Shown: piece after piece, positions 18,048 to 25,725 of the stretch
Position numbering within the stretch: position 1 is the stretch's first letter
Layout of the letters: the number at the start of each line of letters is the position of its first letter
DNA from: an uncultured Rhodospirillaceae bacterium
GTDB taxonomy: Bacteria > Pseudomonadota > Alphaproteobacteria > CAAGCB01 > CAG-977
DNA length: 43,925 nucleotides
Assembly (NCBI GenBank): GCA_900550445.1
Contig: URSF01000022.1
Location: forward strand, 1-43,925
Direction: 5' to 3'
Notes under the pieces: generated by a model
The model's input: only the letters and a program-made list of their open reading frames with translations
What the model was told of the DNA's origin: nothing
Database searches by the model: none
Position numbers and translations under genes: made by a program

Positions 18048-18301
18048 TGGAAATCAGGCGCGGAGCCGTCAGAAGCTCTCACATAAGCGGTGTTTGATAT
18101 GAACGCCGTAACCTGTCTTGTCGTACACAAAACAGGATTATATCCCCGATTTCATTGTTATGGTCGGGGAGGTTTTGACGTATGTTCAGACTTCTGCCGA
18201 TTTTTTGGTACGGGGTTAAAGGTCATAACGATCATTCTTATGTGTGATTTCTGAACTCCCCGCCGCCTTTCCGGGCGGCTTTTTTTTCATAAGGAGAGTT
18301 C
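18048..18301 (+). ncRNA. Structured leader RNA, copy A (upstream of 18302 lipoprotein)
   Basis: Hairpin GAGC (18063-18066)/GCTC (18075-18078) with loop CGTCAGAA. Variable long-range helix CACATAAG (18080-18087)/CTTATGTG (18237-18244). Hairpin CGGTGTT (18088-18094)/AACGCCG (18102-18108). Second long-range helix CGGGGAG (18165-18171)/CTCCCCG (18256-18262), whose left strand can instead pair locally with CCCCGA (18144-18149). Segment TTTCTGAAC at 18248-18256. Terminator-like hairpin GCCGCC (18262-18267)/GGCGGC (18274-18279) plus T8. Every element has a counterpart in copies B and C. It is longer than those by an extra hairpin. A perfect CATAAACA/TGTTTATG hairpin lies upstream at 18017-18039. Confidence 0.7.
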
Positions 18302-18868
18302 ATGAAAAAGTTTTTATTTTTGCCGTTGATGCTGTTATCTGCCTGCGGAACGATTTTTTCCGGAACGCAACAAAGCATTACCGTAAATTCCAATATCACT
18401 GAGGCAAAGGTTTATATTAATGGTATGCCCGTTTGTTCAACACCATGTGCCGTTGATGTAAAACGAAGCCAAAGCAACGTATTTATTATGCTGAAAAAAG
18501 ACGGATATGAGAATGTAACGGCTGTTTTATCATCTCAAATCAATCCGGTCAGCATTATTAACTTATCGTCTTTATACAGCTGGACGACAGATTTTTTGTC
18601 AAATGGCGTCTGGCGGTATGCTCCCGATGCCGTATATGTTGAAATGGAAAAAACAAACATGACAAAAGTGCAGCGCAACAATTTTGAAAAGCAGATGAAA
18701 ATAACACGTTTTATTCTGTTTAATTTCAACTCGTTGAAAAAAGGGGAACAGGAGCACTTACGGGCTTTGTCCGGTCTGACTGGAATAAATAAAAAACGGT
18801 TGAGCTTAATGTTGGCTTCATGCACAAAAGAAATTGATGCGGTCAAAATTATTTCTTCAGCCGTTTGA
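18302..18868 (+). CDS. Small lipoprotein with a PEGA-like domain
   Basis: The N terminus has a short signal and lipobox (LLSACG, Cys at about residue 15), so it is lipidated by Lgt and Lsp and sits in the envelope. Residues about 25-75 (ITVNSNITEAKVYINGMPVCSTPCAVDVKR) resemble a PEGA-type beta-sandwich that presents glycine-proline turns. The remaining 110 residues are basic, predicted helical and unrecognised. It is the only gene behind structured leader copy A and is closed by a strong terminator. GGAGAG serves as ribosome-binding site and can pair with the leader. Confidence 0.8.
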   Translation: MKKFLFLPLMLLSACGTIFSGTQQSITVNSNITEAKVYINGMPVCSTPCAVDVKRSQSNVFIMLKKDGYENVTAVLSSQINPVSIINLSSLYSWTTDFLSNGVWRYAPDAVYVEMEKTNMTKVQRNNFEKQMKITRFILFNFNSLKKGEQEHLRALSGLTGINKKRLSLMLASCTKEIDAVKIISSAV

Positions 18869-18878
18869 ATATGAAATC

Positions 18879-18905
18879 AAAAAGCCCCGAAACGGGGCTT
18901 TTTAT
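18879..18905. terminator. Bidirectional intrinsic terminator
   Basis: AAAAGCCCCG-AAA-CGGGGCTTTTT is a near-perfect palindrome with A and T runs on the two sides. It can stop the lipoprotein transcript from the left and the flavodoxin transcript from the right. Confidence 0.9.
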
Positions 18906-18910
18906 AAGAT

Positions 18911-19525
18911 TTACAAATTATTCAGCCATGCGGCGATTTTAGCATTAACGGCCTGATCGTATTCTTTGCCGATGTTGTTGAAAGAAGCATAGTCCAAAAC
19001 AACGGCGTTTTTGATTTTAGCTTTAAAATCTTCCAGGAAAGTACCCGCATTGCTGCCCTGCGTTGAAAAAGGAACGACTTTCTTGTTTTGAAAATCAACC
19101 TGATCCAGCAAGGATAGAACAGGCGTGGCGGCCGTATACCACCAGACCGGCGCGCCGATAAAAATCGTATCGTAAGCGGTAATGTCCGGAATATTTTTTA
19201 AGGCGGGATATTTTTTATCTTTAAGCTGTTGTTTTACGGCAAAGAAAAGTATCGGCTTCATCGGAAAAGCTTTTTGCGTTTCAATTTCAAAGAGATCGGC
19301 ATTTGTTTTGCTTTGGATTTTTTCGGCGATTTCTTTTGTATGTCCTGTTAACGAATAATAGATGATCAGCGTTTTTCCAAAGTTTTTATGCACGGTATCC
19401 GACATATTCATATACGGAGCCATTTCTTTTTCGTTTCTGACGGAAACACGGTAAAGATGAACGATACCGATTATACCGCCGATAACAGTGGCAACAATAA
19501 TGAAATAGAGAATATATTTTAACAT
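18911..19525 (-). CDS. Membrane-anchored flavodoxin-like protein
   Basis: A flavodoxin fold with the FMN phosphate loop YYSLTGHTKEIAEKI (about residues 55-70) and GAPVWWYTAATPVLSLL. Unlike ordinary soluble flavodoxin it starts with one membrane helix (about residues 4-24) and a linker, so the flavin domain is tethered to the inner membrane. Electron partner unknown. 204 residues. It reads leftward, 1 bp after the hisB stop, so it is probably co-transcribed with hisB. Confidence 0.87.
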   Translation of the reverse strand: MLKYILYFIIVATVIGGIIGIVHLYRVSVRNEKEMAPYMNMSDTVHKNFGKTLIIYYSLTGHTKEIAEKIQSKTNADLFEIETQKAFPMKPILFFAVKQQLKDKKYPALKNIPDITAYDTIFIGAPVWWYTAATPVLSLLDQVDFQNKKVVPFSTQGSNAGTFLEDFKAKIKNAVVLDYASFNNIGKEYDQAVNAKIAAWLNNL

Positions 19526-20113
19526 TTATAAAGCTCCTTTGGTGCTGGGCAGAAGATCTCCGGCGCGGGGATCGGTTTCGGCGGCATGACGCAAAGCGCG
19601 GGCAAAAGCTTTAAAACAGGATTCGGCGATATGATGCGAATTATCGCCGTACAGATTTTCAATGTGAACGGCCGCTCTTAAATTATCGGCCATCGCCGCG
19701 AAAAATTCTTTAAAGACTTCCGTATCCAGATCGCCCACCTTTTCCGTGGGAAACCGGACATGCCAGACAAAAGCGGACCGCCCGCTGAGGTCTAAAACAC
19801 ATCTGGTCAGCGTTTCGTCCATCGGGATACAGGCGGATCCGTACCTGTTTATTCCTTTTTTGTCCCCTAAAGCCTGTGCGAACGCTTTTCCCAGAGCAAT
19901 TCCGGTATCTTCGATTAAATGGTGCGCGTCGACATGCAGGTCGCCCGCCGCCTTGATTTTTAAATCAATCAGTCCGTGGCGGGACAGCTGCGCCAGCATA
20001 TGGTCAAAAAAACCGCAGCCGGTCTGAATGTCATAAACACCCGTTCCGTCTAAATCAAGCCGGACTTTAATCTGCGTTTCCATGGTATTTCGTTCTATTT
20101 CGGCCGGACGCAT
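19526..20113 (-). CDS. hisB: Imidazoleglycerol-phosphate dehydratase
   Basis: Histidine synthesis: dehydrates IGP to imidazole-acetol phosphate. The duplicated metal-binding motifs are visible: GFFDHMLAQLSRHG, DAHHLIEDTGIALG, and the second-half DNSHHIAESCFKAFARAL. At 195 residues it is the monofunctional form, without the phosphatase domain of E. coli HisB. No other his genes are here, though in many alphaproteobacteria hisB begins a his cluster next to hslVU. Divergent from hslV across about 80 bp. Confidence 0.96.
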   Translation of the reverse strand: MRPAEIERNTMETQIKVRLDLDGTGVYDIQTGCGFFDHMLAQLSRHGLIDLKIKAAGDLHVDAHHLIEDTGIALGKAFAQALGDKKGINRYGSACIPMDETLTRCVLDLSGRSAFVWHVRFPTEKVGDLDTEVFKEFFAAMADNLRAAVHIENLYGDNSHHIAESCFKAFARALRHAAETDPRAGDLLPSTKGAL

Positions 20114-20196
20114 TGTTTTTTTCCTTTCTTTTGATAATAATCTGATTTAAACCACTTTAACGCAGATTTATATCAGTGCAAGCAAAAGGAGGCTTT

Positions 20197-20739
20197 ATGG
20201 ATAATCAAACGCCGTCTTTAAGGGGAACAACGATCCTGTGCGTGCGTAAAAACGGCTCTGTTGTCATTGCCGGCGACGGACAGGTGACTTTTGGAAATAC
20301 GGTATTAAAAAGCAACGCCAAAAAAGTCCGCAGATTGGGAAATGGGTCTATTATCGCCGGTTTCGCGGGCGCGACGGCCGACGCTTTTACATTGTTTGAA
20401 CGGCTGGAAGAAAAAATCGAAAAATATTCCGCCCAGCTGACACGCGCTTGTGTTGAACTGGCCAAAGACTGGCGGACCGACCGTTACCTCAGGAAACTGG
20501 AAGCAATGATGATCGTCGCGGACAAAGACGTAACGCTGGTTTTAACGGGAAACGGCGACGTTTTGGAACCGCAGCACGGGCTGATCGGCATCGGATCCGG
20601 CGGTTCATACGCACAGGCGGCGGCTCTGGCATTGATCGATACCGACTTGTCGGCCGAAGAAATCGTCACTAAGTCAATGAATATTGCCGCAGATATCTGC
20701 ATTTACACCAACCATAACATTATTACGGAAAAATTATGA
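20197..20739 (+). CDS. hslV: ATP-dependent protease subunit HslV (ClpQ)
   Basis: Proteasome-like peptidase of the HslUV complex. The mature catalytic Thr is preceded by a short propeptide: MDNQTPSLRG then TTILCVRKNG, so Thr11 is the likely nucleophile exposed by processing, as in other alphaproteobacteria. GDGQVTFGNTV and the GSGGSYAQAAA block are typical. I start at ATG 20197, with AAAGGAGG upstream. 180 residues. Its stop overlaps hslU by 4 bp. Confidence 0.97.
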   Translation: MDNQTPSLRGTTILCVRKNGSVVIAGDGQVTFGNTVLKSNAKKVRRLGNGSIIAGFAGATADAFTLFERLEEKIEKYSAQLTRACVELAKDWRTDRYLRKLEAMMIVADKDVTLVLTGNGDVLEPQHGLIGIGSGGSYAQAAALALIDTDLSAEEIVTKSMNIAADICIYTNHNIITEKL

Positions 20740-22046
20740 GTATGTTTTTTTCTCCGCGTGAAATCGTTTCCGAATTGGACAGACACATTATCGGCCAGAA
20801 CGAAGCTAAACGCGCCGTAGCCGTTGCTTTGCGCAATCGCTGGCGCAGACAGCAGCTTTCTGCGGCTTTAAAGGAAGAGGTCGTTCCTAAAAATATCTTA
20901 ATGATCGGGCCGACCGGCGTCGGGAAAACGGAAATCGCCCGCCGTCTGGCAAAACTGGCGCAGGCTCCTTTTATTAAAGTCGAAGCGACGAAATTTACGG
21001 AAATCGGTTATGTCGGCCGCGACGTGGAAAGCATTATCCGAGATCTACTGGAAATTTCAATTACAATGACGCGCAAAAAAATGCGTAAAAACGTTCATGT
21101 CAAGGCAGAAGAAGCCGCCGAAAAACGTGTAATTGATGCTCTGGTCGGCGCAAACGCGACGGAAGAAACCCGGCAAAAGTTCCGTAAAATGCTGCGTGAA
21201 GGCGCTCTGGACGATAAAGAAATCGAAATTGAAATTCAGGAAGCACCGAACAATTCCATGCCGACGTTTGATATTCCGGGTATGCCCGGCGCACAAATGG
21301 GCATGATCAGCCTGGGCGATCTGCTGGGCGGCAGAGGAACCGTTTATCGCAAAAAAAAGATGACGGTAAAGGATTCTTATGACGTATTGGTGACCGAAGA
21401 AAGCGATAACCTGATTGAACAGGAAAAGGTCGTTAAAGAAGCCGTAACGAATGTTGAAAACAACGGAATTGTCTTTATTGACGAATTTGACAAGATCTGC
21501 GGGCGCAGCGAAGGCAAAAATCCGGACGTTTCGCGCGAAGGCGTTCAGCGTGACCTGCTGCCGCTGATTGAAGGCACGACAGTTGCGACAAAACACGGAA
21601 TGGTAAAAACGGATCATATATTATTTATCGCTTCCGGTGCTTTTCATGTGTCAAAACCGTCTGATCTGTTGCCGGAACTGCAAGGACGTCTGCCGATCCG
21701 CGTGGAATTGAAACCGCTGACGAAAGAGGATTTCTATAAAATCCTGTGCGAACCGGAAGCAAATCTGATTTTGCAGTATAAAGAATTGCTGAAAACCGAA
21801 AATTTCACATTGGAATTTGAAGACGAAGCCATTCGGGAAATTGCCGCGTTGGCCGCCGAAGTGAATGAAAATGTCGAAAACATCGGCGCGCGCCGTCTGC
21901 ATACGATTTTGGAAAAACTTTTGGAAGATATTTCTTTTTCTGCTGCTGAAAGACAGGGCGAAACGGAAATTATTACTAAGGAAAAAGTTTTGGAAAAAGT
22001 CGGAACGCTGGCAAAAACATCTGATTTGTCGAAATTTATTTTATAA
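20736..22046 (+). CDS. hslU: ATP-dependent protease ATPase subunit HslU (ClpY)
   Basis: AAA+ unfoldase that feeds HslV. Walker A GPTGVGKTE near residue 57, the GYVGRDVESIIRDLLE pore-region block, the intermediate domain (about 110-240), Walker B IVFIDEFDKI, and the C-terminal LSKFIL tail that docks into HslV. 436 residues, complete. Starts by ATGA overlap with hslV. It ends overlapping the decayed signalling remnant on the other strand. Confidence 0.97.
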   Translation: MSMFFSPREIVSELDRHIIGQNEAKRAVAVALRNRWRRQQLSAALKEEVVPKNILMIGPTGVGKTEIARRLAKLAQAPFIKVEATKFTEIGYVGRDVESIIRDLLEISITMTRKKMRKNVHVKAEEAAEKRVIDALVGANATEETRQKFRKMLREGALDDKEIEIEIQEAPNNSMPTFDIPGMPGAQMGMISLGDLLGGRGTVYRKKKMTVKDSYDVLVTEESDNLIEQEKVVKEAVTNVENNGIVFIDEFDKICGRSEGKNPDVSREGVQRDLLPLIEGTTVATKHGMVKTDHILFIASGAFHVSKPSDLLPELQGRLPIRVELKPLTKEDFYKILCEPEANLILQYKELLKTENFTLEFEDEAIREIAALAAEVNENVENIGARRLHTILEKLLEDISFSAAERQGETEIITKEKVLEKVGTLAKTSDLSKFIL

Positions 22047-22618
22047 TTTTTTGAACAAAGTCAGAATGTTTTTGTTTTTTTTGTATTCGTAATCCGCCTG
22101 ATTGACCAGATTTTTTACCAGGAAAATTCCCAGATACCCCACTTCGCGTTTGTGAACGGGGGCGTCTAAATTTTCTTCCGGACTGCTTAACGGATTGAAA
22201 GGGATACCATAATCAATTGGAATAACCGTGTCCTGTGCATATCGTTTAATCAGTGCTTTGGCCGGCGTCATGAATAAAGAAGTCGAGATACCTTTTCCCG
22301 AAACGTCGGCAACGAAAAAAATCAGTTTTGAAGTGTTAAAATGTTCAGAACATTGCTGAAGCCTGTTAAAACAAAGACTTTTTTGACTAATTCAGAGGGA
22401 TTTCCGATCGTTAATTTTCTGTCTTTTTATCTGACTTTTTTCTGCTGCCAGTAAAATGCGCAGCCCGGAAGAAACTAATTTAAAGTCGATAACAATGTAG
22501 TTACTGTTTTGCAGAGCTTTTTCAATCGTATTTTCCAATACTGAGCCGTGGGCAAAAATAATTTGCTACTCATGAAAATAATAAGTTTGTCATTTAATAC
22601 CGATTGGATAATTTCCAT
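22041..22618 (-). pseudogene. Decayed partner-switching signalling module (STAS, SpoIIE phosphatase and RsbW-type ATPase fragments)
   Basis: Reading left from ATG 22618, the DNA encodes a broken STAS protein across shifted frames: an N-terminal strand, then GSVLENTIEKAL...IVIDF...SSGLRILLAAEK, then in another frame IGNPSELVKKVFVLTGFSNVL. This overlaps a SpoIIE/RsbU PP2C fragment (SKLIFFVADVSGKGISTSLFMTPAKAL). That fragment runs in frame straight into the C-terminal half of an RsbW-like histidine-kinase-type ATPase (YGIPFNPL...EVGYLGIFLVKNLVNQADYEYKKNKNILTL), with the rest of both domains deleted. At least two frameshifts and one fusion deletion are needed, so no product is expected. Confidence 0.75.
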
Positions 22619-22620
22619 TG

Positions 22621-23104
22621 TTATCCACTTTTTATTTGTTTAAAATAACGAAATTAATATCAAAAAATATAGAAAATTTAAATATTTTTAACAATATCAT
22701 ATACGTTTAATTCATTTTTATTACATTATTATAATAATTTAAAATACTATTTTAAGAAATAAATAATATATATATTTATGAGAATAATTTATACTTAATT
22801 TTTAATAAAAAAAATATGATATATTTTTTATATATCATATCAAATATGCATTATTACGATATAGAAATAAATACAAAAAACAGTGATTTTATTCTTTTAA
22901 ATTGCTTTTAAACAGCGATTTTAAGTGTCATTTTTTCATTTGAAAAATAGGAATAAATTTTTTGTATATACAGTAGTATATAAGCTTTATTTCAGAATCG
23001 AAACAAATATGTTTTTCTTATTTTTAATTATTCAAAACTTTTAATTCTTGCTTAAACCGGTGACTAAAGTATAATAATGAATATATTGAAATTATTGGTG
23101 AGAA
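22621..23104. other. Extremely A/T-rich intergenic stretch with a long palindrome
   Basis: No gene is seen. The stretch from about 22640 to 23060 is almost entirely A and T. ATATGATATA (22814-22823) and TATATCATAT (22831-22840) form a perfect 10-bp inverted repeat with a 7-base loop. The promoter of the chromate-transporter genes is presumably near its right end. Its composition may reflect decay after loss of the module on its left, or a foreign insertion remnant; silencing or bending roles are guesses. Confidence 0.6.
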
Positions 23105-23641
23105 ATGTACCGGGCTTGGGAACTTTTTTTTGTTTTTTTTAAAATCGGCGCATTTACGCTGGGCAGCGGATACGCAATGATGCCGCAGATCAGAAAAGAA
23201 TTGGTTACGCGGCGTCATTGGCTTGATGAAGACGAATTTATTGATATTGTCGCCGTAACACAATCCGCCCCCGGACCGATCGCTGTTAATTTGGCTGTAT
23301 TTTTGGGATTAAGAATTGCCGGTATAAAGGGATTGATCGCAACGGCATTCGGATCTGTATTGCCTTCGTTCATTATTATTTTAATGATCGCCATGCTGTT
23401 CCGTGGAATACAGAATGATCCGTTGTTTATTGCGGCTTTTAAAGCTGTAAAACCTGCTTCTGTTGCTTTGATTTTGGTCCCCGTGTTTTCCATCGCCAAA
23501 CGTACGGGCGTTGTCGGATTTAAGTTTTTAATTCCGGTGATGATTGCCTTGTTGATTACGTTTACGCCGTTATCGCCCATTTATGTTATTTTGGCTTCAA
23601 TCGCCGGAGGAATCCTGTATTACGGGTGTAAAAAAGAATGA
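23105..23641 (+). CDS. Chromate transporter family protein, N-half type
   Basis: Short-chain CHR-family membrane protein. Signatures: FFKIGAFTLGSGYAMMPQIRKEL, W...DEFIDIVAVTQSAPGPIAVN, and about five or six membrane segments. Short CHR proteins come in adjacent pairs that together make the equivalent of full-length ChrA, as here. Chromate as the physiological substrate is not proven for such pairs in host-associated bacteria. 178 residues. Its stop overlaps the next start by 4 bp. Confidence 0.9.
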   Translation: MYRAWELFFVFFKIGAFTLGSGYAMMPQIRKELVTRRHWLDEDEFIDIVAVTQSAPGPIAVNLAVFLGLRIAGIKGLIATAFGSVLPSFIIILMIAMLFRGIQNDPLFIAAFKAVKPASVALILVPVFSIAKRTGVVGFKFLIPVMIALLITFTPLSPIYVILASIAGGILYYGCKKE

Positions 23642-24162
23642 TATTCATACAGCTGTTTTATACGTTTTTTACAATCGGTCTGTTCAGCTTTGGTGGCGGA
23701 TACGCTATGCTGCCTTTGATTCAAAACGAAGTTGTCAGCCGCCATGATTGGATTACAAATTCACAGTTTGCGGATATTGTTGCCGTTTCTCAGGTTACGC
23801 CGGGGCCGATTGCAATTAATTCAGCAACGTACATCGGATATACGGCAACAAACAGTATCTGGGGAGCCGTCTGCGCAACGGTCGGCGTTTCTTTGCCGTC
23901 TTTGATTGTTGTGACTTTGCTTTATCTTTTTTTGCGAAAATTTAAAGAATCCGTTTTTGTTAAAAATGCGTTTCAGGGATTAAAAATCGGCGTTGTCGGG
24001 TTGATTTTGGGGGCCGCTTTGATTTTGATGACGCCGGAAAATTTTATTGATTATAAAAGCTGGGTTTTATGTATCGGTTCTTTTATCGCCTGTTACCGGT
24101 TTAATGTTTCGCCGATTACATTGATTTCGGGATCGGCGGTTATCGGAATGTTGATATACTGA
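23638..24162 (+). CDS. Chromate transporter family protein, C-half type
   Basis: Partner of the gene just upstream: FFTIGLFSFGGGYAMLPLIQNEV, W..NSQFADIVAVSQVTPGPIAINSATYIGY, about five or six membrane segments, 174 residues. The two share the same fold but differ in sequence, as expected for an antiparallel heterodimer. Translationally coupled (ATGA) to the first half. Its stop is only 4 bp from the first parS site. Confidence 0.9.
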   Translation: MIFIQLFYTFFTIGLFSFGGGYAMLPLIQNEVVSRHDWITNSQFADIVAVSQVTPGPIAINSATYIGYTATNSIWGAVCATVGVSLPSLIVVTLLYLFLRKFKESVFVKNAFQGLKIGVVGLILGAALILMTPENFIDYKSWVLCIGSFIACYRFNVSPITLISGSAVIGMLIY

Positions 24163-24165
24163 AAA

Positions 24166-24181
24166 TGTTTCACGTGAAACA
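24166..24181. other. parS: parS site 1 (ParB centromere)
   Basis: TGTTTCACGTGAAACA is a perfect 16-bp palindrome matching the bacterial parS consensus. It lies in the 124-bp gap between the chromate transporter pair and rsmG, about 0.8 kb before parA and about 9.5 kb from the proposed oriC. Confidence 0.97.
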
Positions 24182-24286
24182 TTTTTGTTTGTTTTTAAGG
24201 GAAAATGCAGCTTCTTTTAAATAAAAAAATTTTCTGCTTGAGTTTTTCGGGCAACAAAAGCTATTTTATAAAAAATCGTTGTGAAA

Positions 24287-24940
24287 ATGTTTCACGTGAA
24301 ACAACAGAGTAAGGAAATGATTACGGCTGACCGCGATATCGTTTTAAAGCAGCTTCATCTGCCGAAACAGGTTGTTGAAAATTTGGACAGGTATGTTGAA
24401 CTGTTGGAACAGGAACAATCTAAACTGAATTTGATAGGAAAATCGACGCTGCCGATTATCTGGACCAGGCATGTTTTGGATTCGGCGCAGCTGTTTAAAA
24501 ACCTTTTGCCGACAGATAAAACCGTGCTGGATTTAGGCAGCGGAGCCGGTTTTCCGGCTTTGATTCTGGCTATTATGGATCTTGAACACAAATATGATTT
24601 TCATTTGGTTGAAAGCGACGGGAAAAAATGCGCTTTTCTGAATAAGATTATAGACGCCTGCAATTTAAACGCCGAAGTTCATAACGAACGCATTGAACAA
24701 ATGGAAATGTTCGGCGCCGACGTCATTACGGCCAGAGCTTTGGCGCCTTTGGATCAGCTGATTAAATATGCGTATCCTTTTTTGAAAACAAAAACGCGTT
24801 GTTTGTTTATGAAAGGAGCAAAAGTTGACGAAGAACTGGAACCCGCTTTTAAAAAATACCGTTTTCACGTTGAAAAAATTCAAAGCGTTACCAGTGAAGA
24901 AGGAACAATTCTTTTACTCTCAGAGGTTAAAAAGAAATGA
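24287..24940 (+). CDS. rsmG: 16S rRNA (guanine-527-N7)-methyltransferase RsmG (GidB)
   Basis: Methylates G527 of 16S rRNA using SAM. Motifs: KLNLIGKST, WTRHVLDSAQL, the SAM loop VLDLGSGAGFPAL, and VITARALAPLDQLIKYAYPFL. About 218 residues. Start choice is uncertain: GTG 24281, ATG 24287 (chosen, encoding MFHVKQ inside parS) or ATG 24317 (MITADRD); none has a strong ribosome-binding site. ParB spreading from the overlapping parS could affect its expression. The stop overlaps parA by 4 bp. Confidence 0.95.
   Translation: MFHVKQQSKEMITADRDIVLKQLHLPKQVVENLDRYVELLEQEQSKLNLIGKSTLPIIWTRHVLDSAQLFKNLLPTDKTVLDLGSGAGFPALILAIMDLEHKYDFHLVESDGKKCAFLNKIIDACNLNAEVHNERIEQMEMFGADVITARALAPLDQLIKYAYPFLKTKTRCLFMKGAKVDEELEPAFKKYRFHVEKIQSVTSEEGTILLLSEVKKK
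24288..24303. other. parS: parS site 2, inside the start region of rsmG
   Basis: A second perfect TGTTTCACGTGAAACA, 122 bp from the first centre to centre. It overlaps the rsmG start: ATG 24287 is followed by the parS palindrome read as Phe-His-Val-Lys-Gln. Overlap of parS with the first codons of rsmG is a recurring arrangement in alphaproteobacteria. Confidence 0.97.
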
Positions 24941-25725
24941 ATACTTTATATGAACGTCCCCGTATTATTGCCGTTTCAAATCAAAAAGGCGGCGTCGGAA
25001 AAACGACGACGGCTGTTAATCTGGCAACGGCTTTGGCGGCTGTTAATAAAAAAGTGCTGGTTTTGGATCTGGATCCGCAGGGAAATGCGACGGTCAGTTT
25101 TGGTATTGACCGTCGGAATGCGCCTAAAAATATGTATCAGGTTTTAATGGGCGAATCGAAAATTTCTTCAACAATTGTTTGGACTAAAATTCCAAACTTG
25201 TCTGTTGTCGTTTCTTCCAAAGATCTGGCCGGTGCGGATTTTGAATTATCGCATCAGGAATCGCCGCAGTTTTTTTTAAAAAAAGCGTTAGATTCCGAAT
25301 TGCCTGCGTATGATTACATTTTTATTGACTGCCCTCCGGCGGTCGGCATGCTGACCGTTAACGCGCTGGTTGCCGCCGATTCCGTTATTGTGCCGGTACA
25401 GTGTGAATATCTGGCTTTGGAAGGGGTGGCGGATCTGATGAAAACGATTGACCGGGTGAAACGTAATTTTAATCATTCTCTGGAAATTCAGGGGATTGTT
25501 TTAACAATGTTTGACGGCCGGACCGGGTTGTCCGAAGTTGTTGCCCAGGACGTGCGCAATTATTTTGGCAGTAAAGTTTACAAATCGATTATTCCGCGGA
25601 ATGTCCGCGTATCGGAAGCCCCTTCGCACGGAAAACCGATTTTATTGTATGATTTCAGAAGTAAAGGAGCGCAGGCCTATATCAGCCTGGCAAGCGAAAT
25701 TTTAAAACAGGAGGCAAAAAAATGA
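24937..25725 (+). CDS. parA: Chromosome partitioning ATPase ParA (Soj)
   Basis: Walker-type ATPase that moves ParB-parS complexes over the nucleoid. The deviant Walker A NQKGGVGKTTTAVNLA (about residues 15-30), LDLDPQGNATV, the IDCPPAVGMLTVNAL Walker B region and IPRNVRVSEAPSHGKP are all typical of chromosomal ParA. 262 residues. Overlaps both rsmG and parB by ATGA. Confidence 0.97.
   Translation: MNTLYERPRIIAVSNQKGGVGKTTTAVNLATALAAVNKKVLVLDLDPQGNATVSFGIDRRNAPKNMYQVLMGESKISSTIVWTKIPNLSVVVSSKDLAGADFELSHQESPQFFLKKALDSELPAYDYIFIDCPPAVGMLTVNALVAADSVIVPVQCEYLALEGVADLMKTIDRVKRNFNHSLEIQGIVLTMFDGRTGLSEVVAQDVRNYFGSKVYKSIIPRNVRVSEAPSHGKPILLYDFRSKGAQAYISLASEILKQEAKK

Noticed and set aside
18048..18301. 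T-box, integron attC or HEARO/omega-RNA identity for the leader family
   Set aside because: The conserved T-box antiterminator sequence, the GTTRRRY/RYYYAAC attC cores and any adjacent IscB/TnpB gene are all absent.
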